From a virus, in the IMG/VR virus record IMGVR_UViG_3300022845_000006, positions 1-55,049 of that record: a stretch of 55,049 nucleotides of DNA; one strand, written 5' to 3'. Shown piece after piece: positions 28,479 through 37,840 of this stretch. The position numbers were made by a program, and so were the translations under genes. Every line of letters begins with the position of its first letter. Positions within the stretch are counted from its first letter, which is position 1. The notes beneath the pieces were generated by a model, which saw only the letters and a program-made list of their open reading frames with translations, did not search any database and was not told where the DNA came from.

Positions 28479-29954
28479 ATGACCATCCAGCGTAAAGCGA
28501 TCTTAGAAGAGATCAAACGACGGCAAGACAAAAAAGCAGCAGCAGCAGCAGCGCCGTCGTTAATCTTAGAAGAGTTTTGTTTCGACAAGCAACTACTCTT
28601 CATCAAAGATCCTAACAAGTTCAAAAGCGCCGTCTGCTCTCGACGTGCCGGAAAAACCGTAGCCTGCGCCGCAGACCTATTAGACACTATTATGTCTCAT
28701 AAAGATGTCAACTGCCTATATCTGACTCTAAACCGCATGTCTGCCAAGCGTATCATCTGGAAAGATCTTTTAAAAATTATCAAAAAATACAAACTAAATG
28801 TTAAGGTCAACGCTTCCGACCTCACAATAACCTGCCTAGACACAGACAGCACTTTATACATTTCAGGAGCCAAAGATGCTACAGAAATAGAAAAATTCCG
28901 TGGTATGGCACTAAAAAAGGTATACATAGATGAATGTCAATCTTTCAGGAATTATCTTCGTGATCTTATCGACGACGTTATTATCCCTGCTCTTTGGGAC
29001 CATGATGGTACTCTTGTACTTATCGGTACACCTGGTCCTATCTGTGCTGGCGTATTTTACGAGTCCTGTGTCAGTTCTGAGTGGAGTCCTCATCATTGGA
29101 CTATTCATGATAATCCGTGGATTCTCAAACTAAGTGGTAAAACACCAGACGAGATCCTAAAAATAGACCGAGAACGTAAAGGAGTCTCAGAAGATAATCC
29201 ATCATATCGCCGAGAAGGTCTTGGAGAATGGGTAGAAGACATGGACGCACTAGTGTTCAAATATAAACGAGAAATAAACGACTACAACACACTCCCCGAA
29301 GGTGATTATGAATACGTCATGGGAGTAGACATAGGCTACAACGACGCCGACGCTATAGCAGTAATGGCATACAACCACAAGCAAAACAAGGTATACTTAG
29401 TAGAAGAATACGTAAAACCCAAGCAAACCATTTCTCAATTAGCAACTGCAATACGGAGAATTGACTCCGTTTACAACTGTTCAAAAAAAGTCATAGACGC
29501 CGGCGCATTAGGTAAAAAGATACAAGAAGAAATAGTCCAGAGATATCGTATAAACCTAGAACCAGCAGAGAAGACTCGTAAAATAGAATTCATCGAATAT
29601 ATGAACGCCGACCTTCGTAAGGGATTTATCAAGATTAAAGCAGACACGGTTTTTGCTGAAGAGTCCAAGCTAATGACATGGGACTACGACAAAAGCACAC
29701 CAGATCGACTAGTAGTGTCAAAAGCGTATCACTCCGATATATGCGACGCCGTATTATATGCATACAGAGAAGCAAGACATTGGTGGCAAGAAAAAGACCA
29801 TGTATCACCACTAAGACATACACAAGAATACATGGATCAGCTAGAACAAAAAGAAGCCGACGCCATGGAAGCTAAAAGCCAAGGAAACGACTTCGACCTC
29901 TCAGACGCTGACTGCAAAGAATTTGAATCACTTGTATGGGGAGACGAATTTTGA
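28479..29954 (+). CDS. terL: Terminase large subunit
   Basis: 491 residues. ATPase: Walker A CSRRAGKT (K59), Walker B VYIDE (D151-E152) and the coupling segment LVLIGTPGP. Nuclease (RNase H-like): VMGVDIGYNDADAIAV with D284 as first metal ligand and a C-terminal DAVLYAYREARHWW. An Ala run at residues 20-25 comes from a GCA repeat in the DNA. It translocates DNA into the procapsid and cuts the concatemer. The full length and all motifs are present. Confidence 0.95.
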   Translation: MTIQRKAILEEIKRRQDKKAAAAAAPSLILEEFCFDKQLLFIKDPNKFKSAVCSRRAGKTVACAADLLDTIMSHKDVNCLYLTLNRMSAKRIIWKDLLKIIKKYKLNVKVNASDLTITCLDTDSTLYISGAKDATEIEKFRGMALKKVYIDECQSFRNYLRDLIDDVIIPALWDHDGTLVLIGTPGPICAGVFYESCVSSEWSPHHWTIHDNPWILKLSGKTPDEILKIDRERKGVSEDNPSYRREGLGEWVEDMDALVFKYKREINDYNTLPEGDYEYVMGVDIGYNDADAIAVMAYNHKQNKVYLVEEYVKPKQTISQLATAIRRIDSVYNCSKKVIDAGALGKKIQEEIVQRYRINLEPAEKTRKIEFIEYMNADLRKGFIKIKADTVFAEESKLMTWDYDKSTPDRLVVSKAYHSDICDAVLYAYREARHWWQEKDHVSPLRHTQEYMDQLEQKEADAMEAKSQGNDFDLSDADCKEFESLVWGDEF

Positions 29955-30043
29955 GATTAAGAGTAATCATGATATCATCTACTGTATTTGTATTATTAAC
30001 CTTTATAGTAGCACTACTAATAAAACATGGAGTATCAATATGA
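29951..30043 (+). CDS. Small single-span membrane protein, TTG start, 30 aa
   Basis: TTG at 29951 overlaps the terminase TGA and has GGGGAG 7 nt upstream; TGA at 30041-30043 overlaps the next ATG. The product begins MRLRVIMISSTVFVLLTFIV, with a basic end then one span. An internal ATG (29969) lacks a ribosome site. Confidence 0.5.
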   Translation: MRLRVIMISSTVFVLLTFIVALLIKHGVSI

Positions 30044-30279
30044 TAAAAAACATCGCAGAACTAAAACAGCTCATCCAATGGGCTAAAGACAACAAGGTCA
30101 AATCCATCAATCTTGGAGATATAAAGTTCGAATTATCCGATTTCGCATACATAGAAGGAGCGGAGCTGACAGACGAGCAAATAGCTTCTGGACTGTCTGA
30201 ATATAACACTGACACATTAACTGATACTCTTAAAGACGAAGAAAACGAAGATTTGCTTTTCTGGTCTTCAAATAAATAA
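30040..30279 (+). CDS. Acidic protein between terminase and portal, 79 aa
   Basis: ATG at 30040 with GGAG 8 nt upstream. Starts MIKNIAELKQLIQWAKDNKV; central acidic region ending LKDEENEDLLFWSSNK. Proteins with an IKxFKxxGVxEIxL-type helix-strand start like this are common near phage terminases, without known role. Confidence 0.6.
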   Translation: MIKNIAELKQLIQWAKDNKVKSINLGDIKFELSDFAYIEGAELTDEQIASGLSEYNTDTLTDTLKDEENEDLLFWSSNK

Positions 30280-30288
30280 GGATAAATT

Positions 30289-32223
30289 ATGCCATATAAT
30301 GGACCTAAGAACAATAACTTCTATTGGTGGAAGGAAGATAAAGACAAAATCCACGAGTCTGTTTTCCAATACACACAATTCCTAGACCAAAGACAGTCTT
30401 ACAAAAGCCTTAACAATCTCAAAAACATGCGCCTTTATGGCAATTATGAAGTAATAGGATTACAATCTTACCAATACGCAAAAACAGAAACCTCATCAGC
30501 TACTCAAAACCGGCTAACGCTAAACATAGTACAATCCATGATAGATACAGTAGTATCGAAAATCACTAAAGCTAAACCTAAGCCCACCTTCCTTACAGAC
30601 GGCGGTGACTGGTCAGCTCAGAGAAAAGCCAAACAACTAACTAAATTCATGGAAGGTCAATTCTACTCATCTGATTTCTATGACAAAGCAACACAAGCCT
30701 TTCAAGACTCTTGCATCTTCGGAACCGGAGCAATTAAAATATACAAGCAAGACAACAAAATCAAATGCGACAGAGTGTTCATAGACGAGATAACAATCGA
30801 CGACACTGAATCATACTACGGTGAACCAAGACAAATCCATCAAACTAAGCAAATAAACAAAGACGTATTAAAAGACATGTTCCCAGATCATGCTGGATTC
30901 ATAGACGACATAGGAAGCTCAGACGGCTCCTTTCACGATACTGCACAAGACAATGACATGGCGACAGTTATCGAATCATGGCATATTAAAAGTGGACCAA
31001 ACGCTACAGACGGTAAACATTCCATATGTATAGAAAACAAAACCCTTTGGGAAGAAGAGTACGATAAAGACTACTTCCCATTTGTATTTTTCCGTTGGGG
31101 AGTAAGACCTTTAGGATTTTGGGGGCAAGGACTATCAGAACAACTAGCAGGTATCCAGTTAGAATTAAACAAAATCTTAAAAACCATACAAGTATCAATG
31201 CATTTAACATCTATTCCAAAAGTTTTCGTAGAAGCTTCATCCAAAGTTGTAGCAGCTCACTTAAACAATAAAATCGGTGGGATTATAAAATACGTAGGAA
31301 CTAAACCATCATACGAGTCAGTAGGTTCCGTACCTCCAGAACTATTCAGCCACCTAGACCGTTTATATGAACGCGCCTTTGAAATCGCAGGAATATCACA
31401 ACTTTCAGCACAAGCGTCAAAACCTACAGGACTAGACTCTGGTAAAGCCTTGAGAGAATTCTCAGACATTGAATCAGAAAGATTCCAAACCGTAGCTGCA
31501 AGATATGAAAAAGCATTCATGGATGCATCTAAAGTTTTCATAAAAATTGCAAAAGAATGTTACCTAGAAGACGATGACTTCAAAGTAAACGTCAAAGGCA
31601 AGAAATTCATGGAAACTGTCTCATGGAAAGACGTAGATTTAGAAGAAGATAAATACATGATGCATATTTTTCCAACATCATCTCTATCAAACACACCATC
31701 AGGAAGGCTACAAGACGTACAAGAGCTTATGCAAGCAGGCATGATACCTCCAGAGTTTGGTAGAAAACTATTAGACTTTCCAGACTTAGAAGCTTACACT
31801 AACAGAGTAGACGCGCCAATCGACGATATTGAACGTGCAATCGAACTCATGATAGATAAAGGTCAATATCAAACTCCAGAACCCTATCAGCAGCTCGACA
31901 TGGGCATTGTAATGATGCAACAAGCCTATCTATTATATAGAACACAAAATGCTCCAGAATCAAGACTAGAGCTTTTCAGACGTTGGATAGAAGACGCCAA
32001 TGAACTTGTAGCACGCGCTAACACTCCGCCAATTGAAGACGCTAATCAGTTAGAAGCTCCGCCAATATCAGCAGAACAAGAAGACTTGACACTAAACGGA
32101 GATCCTAACGCGCCAATGCAATTAACACCAGATGAATTAGCAGCATTAGAACAAGGAGCGCCAATGGAAGAGGCACTAGCAGTTCCAGAAGCTGCACCTG
32201 AATCAGACATATTACCAATTTAA
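30289..32223 (+). CDS. Portal (head-tail connector) protein
   Basis: 644 residues, podovirus-type portal. Typical features: RLYGNYEVIGLQSYQYAKTE, NIVQSMIDTVVSKITKAKPK, FQDSCIFGTGAIKIYKQDNK and the stem/clip region with LGFWGQGLSEQLAGIQLELN, then SGKALREFSDIESERFQTVA. The end is acidic and Pro/Glu-rich, as in connector barrels. It forms the dodecameric ring where terminase docks and DNA enters. Its place after terminase and before scaffold is canonical. Confidence 0.92.
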   Translation: MPYNGPKNNNFYWWKEDKDKIHESVFQYTQFLDQRQSYKSLNNLKNMRLYGNYEVIGLQSYQYAKTETSSATQNRLTLNIVQSMIDTVVSKITKAKPKPTFLTDGGDWSAQRKAKQLTKFMEGQFYSSDFYDKATQAFQDSCIFGTGAIKIYKQDNKIKCDRVFIDEITIDDTESYYGEPRQIHQTKQINKDVLKDMFPDHAGFIDDIGSSDGSFHDTAQDNDMATVIESWHIKSGPNATDGKHSICIENKTLWEEEYDKDYFPFVFFRWGVRPLGFWGQGLSEQLAGIQLELNKILKTIQVSMHLTSIPKVFVEASSKVVAAHLNNKIGGIIKYVGTKPSYESVGSVPPELFSHLDRLYERAFEIAGISQLSAQASKPTGLDSGKALREFSDIESERFQTVAARYEKAFMDASKVFIKIAKECYLEDDDFKVNVKGKKFMETVSWKDVDLEEDKYMMHIFPTSSLSNTPSGRLQDVQELMQAGMIPPEFGRKLLDFPDLEAYTNRVDAPIDDIERAIELMIDKGQYQTPEPYQQLDMGIVMMQQAYLLYRTQNAPESRLELFRRWIEDANELVARANTPPIEDANQLEAPPISAEQEDLTLNGDPNAPMQLTPDELAALEQGAPMEEALAVPEAAPESDILPI

Positions 32224-32253
32224 GATTACGCACAAACATGATACCATAAAAGG

Positions 32254-32286
32254 GCTTAAAAAGCTCGGCAATTATGCCAATTAAGC
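32254..32286 (+). promoter_or_regulatory. Nested hairpin before the scaffold gene
   Basis: GCTTAA (32254-32259) pairs with TTAAGC (32281-32286) around an inner GGCA-ATTA-TGCC hairpin (32267-32278). It ends 17 nt before the scaffold ATG and next to its AGGAG. There is no U-tract; a processing or translation-control element is likely. Confidence 0.4.
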
Positions 32287-32302
32287 AATATTAGGAGACA
32301 CC

Positions 32303-33334
32303 ATGTCGAACGAAGAAGTAGTACACCCTCAAGGTCAAGTAGTAACACCAACAGACGCGCCAGCGGCTAATCCATATGATACTGCAAACGAAGCTTATGC
32401 CAATCTGGATAAAGCAGCAGAACTTGAGACAGCACTAGACGCAGCATTAGAAGGTGAAGAGTCAGAGTCAGAAGCAGCTCCAGAAGTGGAAGCAGAACCT
32501 GAAGATGATAAATTTGCCTCCAAATTTGCAGCACTTTCAAGACGGGATAAGGAATTAAGAGAAAGGGAATCAGAAGTAAATAACAAACTAGCATTACTAG
32601 AAGAAAAACTAGAAGCGCTTCAAAACCCAGCAGCACCGGAACCTGAAGCAGAGCCAGAAGTAGTAGAAGAAACATTGGCACAATATAAGAGAAGACTAAG
32701 CAGCGACCCACTAGGAACACTGTCTGCAGACGGATTATCATACGAACAGCTAACAGAACTAGCATTGAATGATGGTAAGCTAACGCAAGATATGCAGATG
32801 AAGCTCATGAGAGAGGAATTAGAAGGAAACTTCAAATCCGAACTAGAAGGTATCAAAAGCAGTTTAGCTAAAAAAGAAGAAGAAGAAATAGAAAGACAGA
32901 AAGAAACAGAAGAAAAGCAATATGAACAGGTAGTAAATGACTACAAGCAAAATTTAACAAACTTTATAAATGATACACAGGAATTCGAGCTGATTAGAGC
33001 AAACGACAGCGTAGACCTTGTATTTGATGTTATCGAAGATTACCACGCAGAAACAGGACGAGTATTAGACATGCAGGAAGCTGCAGCACAAGTCGAAGCT
33101 TATCTTGAGGAAGAAGTTGACAGAATTGTTAACAAGACTCAGAAGCTGAAAGCCAAATTTGGTATTTCACAAGAAAAAGCTGAAGAGATTGTTAAAGCCC
33201 AAGAGCAACCAGGGAGCACTCAGTCACCAACCCTTTCAAACGCCAACTCTACAATGGCGTCTAAAAGCAGTAGACCAAGAACGCGAGACGAGTCAGTATT
33301 GACAGCAGCATCATTACTTAAATGGAATGACTAG
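32303..33334 (+). CDS. Capsid scaffolding protein
   Basis: 343 residues, very acidic and Ala/Glu/Pro-rich at the start (EGEESESEAAPEVEAEPEDD), with long coiled coil (RDKELRERESEVNNKLALLE, LAKKEEEEIERQKETEEKQY) and a short basic C-terminus (SSRPRTRDESVL) of the kind that binds the coat protein. Composition and place between portal and coat are diagnostic of scaffolds. Confidence 0.85.
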   Translation: MSNEEVVHPQGQVVTPTDAPAANPYDTANEAYANLDKAAELETALDAALEGEESESEAAPEVEAEPEDDKFASKFAALSRRDKELRERESEVNNKLALLEEKLEALQNPAAPEPEAEPEVVEETLAQYKRRLSSDPLGTLSADGLSYEQLTELALNDGKLTQDMQMKLMREELEGNFKSELEGIKSSLAKKEEEEIERQKETEEKQYEQVVNDYKQNLTNFINDTQEFELIRANDSVDLVFDVIEDYHAETGRVLDMQEAAAQVEAYLEEEVDRIVNKTQKLKAKFGISQEKAEEIVKAQEQPGSTQSPTLSNANSTMASKSSRPRTRDESVLTAASLLKWND

Positions 33335-33391
33335 AGAACAGAAAGAACACTTGCAGCGTGTTAGCGCATAAGACGAGCAGAGGATTACATT

Positions 33392-33985
33392 ATGATTATT
33401 TATGCAGTAATTAGAACAGATACTGATGAAATTGTTTATATAGGTCAAACTATACAAAGTCTTTGTAAAAGAAAGGCAAAACACTTGTCAGAATCTCGAA
33501 AGGGAAAAGGGTCTATTTTAGGAGCAGCTATAAGAAAACATACTATAAATGTATTTAAATTTACAGATATAGGAGATTGTAAAACTCAGCAAGAATTGTG
33601 TAATTTAGAAAAACACTTGATAAAAACTTTTAAGCCTAGGTATAATATACAAGAAGGTGGGAAAGTGGGATTTACTTCATGGAACAAGGGAGTAAAAGAA
33701 GCCAGACCATTAGTTATTGAAAATATATCAAAAGCAGCTAGAAATAGAAAAAGAACTAAAAGAGGTAAATATTCTAAAGAAGCAGTTGCAAATATTAGAG
33801 ATGCAAAATTAAGGAATACTGAAAAACCTTTTTTATGTCACCAAAACGGAAAAGTTTATAAAAACAAAGTTACGGCGGCTAAGGATTTAGGAATAAAGCC
33901 GGGAGGCATTTCAGTAGTATTATTAACAACAACTAAAAACAAGAGTATCAAGGGATACACCTTTGAATACTTAAAAGGAAATTAA
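33392..33985 (+). CDS. GIY-YIG homing endonuclease
   Basis: 197 residues. The catalytic domain has IIYAVIRTDTDEIVYIGQT, the KRKAKHLSES segment and the metal-ligand helix CNLEKHLIKTFKPRYNIQEG. A NUMOD3-like part (GFTSWNKGVK, GKYSKEAVANIRDAK) and a NUMOD1-like C-terminus (YKNKVTAAKDLGIKPGGISV) bind DNA. It is free-standing between scaffold and major capsid genes; one base separates its stop from the coat ATG. More A+T-rich than its neighbours. Confidence 0.93.
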   Translation: MIIYAVIRTDTDEIVYIGQTIQSLCKRKAKHLSESRKGKGSILGAAIRKHTINVFKFTDIGDCKTQQELCNLEKHLIKTFKPRYNIQEGGKVGFTSWNKGVKEARPLVIENISKAARNRKRTKRGKYSKEAVANIRDAKLRNTEKPFLCHQNGKVYKNKVTAAKDLGIKPGGISVVLLTTTKNKSIKGYTFEYLKGN

Positions 33986-33986
33986 A

Positions 33987-35195
33987 ATGGCTTTAGATAT
34001 GACGAGCTTCGATGCGGCTTTGAAACAACACTATACGAGTGATCGTATTGAAAACATGGTCTATTCAGACAACCCTTTACTAGCTTTATTAAGCAAGTAT
34101 GAAAGCTTTGGTGGTAAAAACCTTCCGATTCCAGTAATTCATGGTAATCCACAAGGTCGATCTGCTACTTTCGCAACGGCACAATCAAACAAAACAAACA
34201 GCGAGATCAAGGACTTTGTTCTTACTCGTAAAAAAGATTACTCTTTAGCATCTATCGATAACGAAACTATCGAAGCTTCTAAAGGTAACGCAAACTCCTT
34301 CATGGAAGCTGCAACTACAGAAATCGACGGAGCTATCCAAGCTGCTACAAGATCACTTGCAATCGCATTATACGGTTCTGGATCTGGTTCAATTGGACAA
34401 GTTGTTGCAGGTTTTACAGGTACTTCTTTCACTCTTAGTGATGCAGAAGACGTAACTAACTTTGAAGTAGGAATGGAATTAGTTTTCTCTACTGCTGATG
34501 GTGGTGGTTCAGTTAAAGCTGGTAGCATTACAGTTACAGGTGTAAATCGTGACTCAGGTGTTCTTACAGTTGACGCCGGTTCAGGTATCGCTTCTGGTAC
34601 AGGTCCAGCAACTGCTGACTTCGTATTTGTTGAAGGTGATTATGATTCTAAAATTTCTGGTCTTTTAAGCTGGCTTCCTAGTTCAGCTCCAGGCAGTTCG
34701 GATTCTCACTTTGGAGTAAACAGATCAGTTGACGCAACAAGACTTGGTGGTATCCGTTTTGACGGTTCTGCACTTCCAATCGAAGAAGCACTAATTGGTG
34801 CAGCTAGTCGTGTAGCAAGAGAGGGTGGTAGACCTGGACATTGTTTCATGAGTTACAGTAAATTTGCTGACCTTGAAAAAGCACTTGGTTCTAAGGTTCA
34901 ATATGTTGACCTTAAAGCTTCTGCTGATATCGGATTCAGAGGAATTATGGTTAACGGTCCTAGAGGTCCAATCAGAGTTGTTCCAGATCAAAACTGTCCT
35001 AGCTCAAGAGCTTTTATGTTACAACTTGATTGTTGGAAACTATACTCACTTGGTAAATGTCCTAAGATCTTAGATTCTGACGGTCTTAAAATGCTAAGAG
35101 AGTCAGCAGCTGATGCAGTAGAAGTACGAGTCGGTTACTACGCTCAACTTGGATGTAAAGCTCCTGGTTACAATGCAAACATTAACTTAGGTTAA
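33987..35195 (+). CDS. Major capsid protein
   Basis: 402 residues. Starts MALDMTSFDAALKQHYTSDR. The shell domain is recognisable by NLPIPVIHGNPQGRSATFAT and DAAIQ-like helix EIDGAIQAATRSLAIALYGS; an inserted Ile/Thr/Gly-rich domain (FTLSDAEDVTNFEVGMELVF, about 145-215) may project from the capsid. The end, MLRESAADAVEVRVGYYAQL, is typical of HK97-fold coats in podoviruses. Its codon choice is less A+T-biased at third positions, as expected of a highly expressed gene, and a strong terminator follows. Confidence 0.92.
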   Translation: MALDMTSFDAALKQHYTSDRIENMVYSDNPLLALLSKYESFGGKNLPIPVIHGNPQGRSATFATAQSNKTNSEIKDFVLTRKKDYSLASIDNETIEASKGNANSFMEAATTEIDGAIQAATRSLAIALYGSGSGSIGQVVAGFTGTSFTLSDAEDVTNFEVGMELVFSTADGGGSVKAGSITVTGVNRDSGVLTVDAGSGIASGTGPATADFVFVEGDYDSKISGLLSWLPSSAPGSSDSHFGVNRSVDATRLGGIRFDGSALPIEEALIGAASRVAREGGRPGHCFMSYSKFADLEKALGSKVQYVDLKASADIGFRGIMVNGPRGPIRVVPDQNCPSSRAFMLQLDCWKLYSLGKCPKILDSDGLKMLRESAADAVEVRVGYYAQLGCKAPGYNANINLG

Positions 35196-35209
35196 TCTTA
35201 ATAACTAGC

Positions 35210-35237
35210 GGGAGCTTCGGCTCTCTCTACTTTTAAA
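35210..35237 (+). terminator. UUCG-loop terminator after the capsid gene
   Basis: GGGAGC (35210-35215), TTCG loop, GCTCTC (35220-35225), 6 bp with one G-U, then a T-rich run ending TTTT. Likely sets high coat to tail expression by partial termination. Confidence 0.8.
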
Positions 35238-35246
35238 GGCTTGTAA

Positions 35247-35411
35247 ATGGCAAAAGACAAAAAAGACAAAAAAAGTTTCATGGACGGTCTTCAAGACGCC
35301 CTTAGATCCGGCGGCGCTAGAGATAAAGTTCCTGCTGCTGACGGTAAAAAGCACGACCCTAAATGGATGGATACGAAAAAGAAGAAAAAATTTAAGTTTG
35401 GTAGAAAATAA
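35247..35411 (+). CDS. Small basic protein, 54 aa
   Basis: ATG at 35247 with AAAGG upstream; TAA at 35409-35411. Begins MAKDKKDKKSFMDGLQDALR and ends KKKKKFKFGRK. Lysine-rich; may bind DNA inside the capsid or be a minor virion part. No family recognised. Confidence 0.65.
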   Translation: MAKDKKDKKSFMDGLQDALRSGGARDKVPAADGKKHDPKWMDTKKKKKFKFGRK

Positions 35412-35464
35412 GCTACCATTAACAATCGCTGCGTCGGTACATGACTCAGACAAAAGGAAAAAAA

Positions 35465-35842
35465 ATGGCAAACAGAAATTTTCACAGAGTACAATCACTA
35501 TCAAGAGAAGTTAAAATCCTACACGCTAAAGTAGCAATCGGTGCATCAGGTGCTCCAACTTTAAGCGTTAACGATTCAGTTGGTGTTGCATCAATAACTA
35601 GAGACTCAGCAGGTGTTTACGAAGTAACACTTGATGATGCTTATAGCAGTTTTTTACATTTTAATGTAATTATGTTAGAAGCTACTGCAGAAGACGTTAC
35701 TTTTCAAGTAGAATCTGAAACAGTTGCAACTACTAAAATAATTAAGTTTCAGTGTAAAACTGCCGAAGTAGAAACAGACCCTTCAAGTGGTTCCGTTCTT
35801 CATATTAGAATTGAAGTTAAAAACACTAGTGTAGTTAGATAA
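35465..35842 (+). CDS. Virion protein candidate (beta-rich), 125 aa
   Basis: ATG at 35465 with AAAGGA upstream is favoured over an in-frame ATG at 35441 without a site. Beta-rich: KVAIGASGAPTLSVNDSVGV, VTFQVESETVATTKIIKFQC. Small beta proteins after the coat gene often decorate the capsid or form part of the neck; assignment is inferred. Confidence 0.6.
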   Translation: MANRNFHRVQSLSREVKILHAKVAIGASGAPTLSVNDSVGVASITRDSAGVYEVTLDDAYSSFLHFNVIMLEATAEDVTFQVESETVATTKIIKFQCKTAEVETDPSSGSVLHIRIEVKNTSVVR

Positions 35843-35852
35843 GGAGTATAAA

Positions 35853-36116
35853 ATGCTTCTCAAAGACAACAAGAAAGGTCTTGTTACCATTATAATGAAA
35901 AGAATGAAAGGAGGCAGCTCAGACATGTCTCCTGATTTTAAAAAAGAGCACGCTTCAGTAGCTCCGCGTAAAAACGGCGCAGAACAAGACGACTCAGTAG
36001 CATTATCATCTGCAGCAGAAGAAATGATCTCTGCAATTAAATCAGACGACGCTAGCAAGTTTACAAGCGCTCTTAAATCTTTCATAGAAATGTGTGAAGA
36101 CAAAGACGAAGATTAA
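35853..36116 (+). CDS. Hypothetical protein, 87 aa
   Basis: AAGGAGTATAAA before the ATG, the same context as the gene at 28155. Basic start (MLLKDNKKGLVTIIMKRMKG), Ser/Asp-rich middle, and a C-terminal helix KFTSALKSFIEMCEDKDED. This helix pattern is seen in small phage virion-region proteins. Role unknown. Confidence 0.6.
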   Translation: MLLKDNKKGLVTIIMKRMKGGSSDMSPDFKKEHASVAPRKNGAEQDDSVALSSAAEEMISAIKSDDASKFTSALKSFIEMCEDKDED

Positions 36117-36121
36117 AAATC

Positions 36122-36142
36122 GCCCCAGCAATGGGGCTTTTT
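36122..36142 (+). terminator. Rho-independent terminator
   Basis: GCCCC (36122-36126), AGCAAT loop, GGGGC (36133-36137), then five T. A textbook hairpin between the head and neck gene groups. Confidence 0.85.
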
Positions 36143-36154
36143 AAAGGACGATAA

Positions 36155-36838
36155 ATGTCAATTACTTTATTAGAACTCAGAACTCAAGCGAGACAATTAG
36201 CAGATATGGTAGACAACAACTTTGTTGGCGACACCGAATTAACAAACTACGTAAACTTTGCAGTAGCAGAACTTCATGATATATTGGTACAAACAGGAGC
36301 TGACTACTTCCTATCAGAAACAACTTCCTCTACAGTATCAGGTCAGTCAGATTACGCACTACCAGCAGACTTTTACAAAATACGAGGCGTAGACGCCAAA
36401 CTAAACGGTCAAAACTGGTTAAACCTAAGACCATTCAACTTCAACGAACGTAACAGATACGAAGACTTTGGAGCTTGGACGTTATTAGGAATAGCAAGTG
36501 TTAGATATAGAGTCATGGGAACGAACATTAAATTTACTCCGATTCCAGATAGTAATATTGATTACAGACTCTATTATGTCCCAGTTGCTACTAAACTATC
36601 AGCAGATACCGACACTCTTAATGATGTTAACCAATATTCTGACATAGTAATTATATCAGCAGCAATAAAGATGTTATTAAAAGAAGAATCAGACGTAAGC
36701 ATGTTAGCAGCAGAAAAACAAAGATTAATACAAAAAATAGAACAAGACGCAAAAGAGCGAGACATGGCTCAACCCGAATCAATTAGTGACATTCATGCAG
36801 AAAACAATGAACCTTACTACTGGTCAACTAAAGGTTAA
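36155..36838 (+). CDS. Head-tail adaptor (tail tubular protein A-like)
   Basis: 227 residues with the adaptor pattern: VDNNFVGDTELTNYVNFAVA helix near the start, SDYALPADFYKIRGVD, a FTPIPDSNIDYRLYYVPVA strand pair, and helices YSDIVIISAAIKMLLKEESD. It should form the ring between portal and nozzle. Order portal, scaffold, coat, adaptor, nozzle supports it. Confidence 0.8.
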   Translation: MSITLLELRTQARQLADMVDNNFVGDTELTNYVNFAVAELHDILVQTGADYFLSETTSSTVSGQSDYALPADFYKIRGVDAKLNGQNWLNLRPFNFNERNRYEDFGAWTLLGIASVRYRVMGTNIKFTPIPDSNIDYRLYYVPVATKLSADTDTLNDVNQYSDIVIISAAIKMLLKEESDVSMLAAEKQRLIQKIEQDAKERDMAQPESISDIHAENNEPYYWSTKG

Positions 36839-36841
36839 CAC

Positions 36842-37162
36842 GTGGCACGAATAAGAGCTTTTAAGAAAACAAACTTCCAAGAAAACGAACCTGCAAAGCT
36901 TCAATCAAACTTAGAAATATTCTTCAAGCCCTTGTTGAACTCCGAAATCATCGACGGAATATTATTAAAAGATGTTATCCTTACAACTGGATCTGTAAAC
37001 AAAGTTGAACACAAATTAGGCAGAAAGCTTTTAGGCTGGATGGTAATTGGTAAAAATGCAAACGCTACAGTATGGGACTCTCAAGCTACTAACACAACAC
37101 TAGATAGCACAATAGACCTAAACAGTTCCGCAAACGTAACAGTAAACTTATGGGTATTTTAA
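36842..37162 (+). CDS. Conserved virion-region protein, 106 aa
   Basis: GTG start at 36842 with AAAGG upstream. Contains LEIFFKPLLNSEIIDGILLK, VEHKLGRKLLGWMVI and the end SSANVTVNLWVF. This combination recurs in many podovirus and siphovirus tail clusters as a small virion protein of unknown function. Confidence 0.7.
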   Translation: MARIRAFKKTNFQENEPAKLQSNLEIFFKPLLNSEIIDGILLKDVILTTGSVNKVEHKLGRKLLGWMVIGKNANATVWDSQATNTTLDSTIDLNSSANVTVNLWVF

Positions 37163-37174
37163 AAGGATAAAAAC

Positions 37175-37831
37175 ATGGCAGCACCAAATATGAATTTAAC
37201 ATTACCAGTAGTGACCGTCACTATTGGACCTGAATGGGCAACCGAGCTTAACACAGCACTAGAAGTAATAGACTCCCATGATCACTCAAGCGATAAAGGC
37301 GTTAGCATTACTCCAGCTGGATTAGACATAAGCACAAACTTAGACATTCAAAACCACATATTCTACAACTTCCAAGCAGTAAGATTCCAAGCCCAAACTG
37401 CAGCTTTAACAGGAGCTTCAAATGCGAATGCACTTCATAGCGTTAGTGGTGATTTATATTTTACTAACTCTGCTGGTACTGCAGTACAGCTCACCGCCGG
37501 TGGTAGTATTGTTGCTTCTCCTGGTTCTGCATCGGTTTTTACACAAACCGCAATAAGTACAGACGCAACCATTGGAGCCGGAGACACGTACGTAACATTA
37601 TTAGTAGATACTACATCAGCAAGAACTTTGACACTACCATTAGCGTCAGGAGTGGCAGCAGGTAGAGTTTACATAATTAAAGACGTATCAGGACAGTCAG
37701 AAGCCAATAATATCACACTCGGTATAGCAGGCTCAGACACTATAGACGGAGCCGCTTCAATAGTACTCAGCTCTAACTACGGATCTTGGATGATTTCTGG
37801 AGATTCAGTAACATCATGGTATGTACTATAA
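37175..37831 (+). CDS. Tail fibre-like virion protein, 218 aa
   Basis: N-terminus TIGPEWATELNTALEVIDSH, typical of fibre proteins with DHSSDKG, then repetitive beta sequence (GLDISTNLDIQNHIFYNFQA). The C-terminal 60 residues (IIKDVSGQSEANNITLGIAG, then TIDGAASIVLSSNYGSW) closely match the end of the gene at 49013. A trimeric fibre or adhesin with a shared tip module is likely. Confidence 0.75.
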   Translation: MAAPNMNLTLPVVTVTIGPEWATELNTALEVIDSHDHSSDKGVSITPAGLDISTNLDIQNHIFYNFQAVRFQAQTAALTGASNANALHSVSGDLYFTNSAGTAVQLTAGGSIVASPGSASVFTQTAISTDATIGAGDTYVTLLVDTTSARTLTLPLASGVAAGRVYIIKDVSGQSEANNITLGIAGSDTIDGAASIVLSSNYGSWMISGDSVTSWYVL

Positions 37832-37840
37832 GGGATATAA

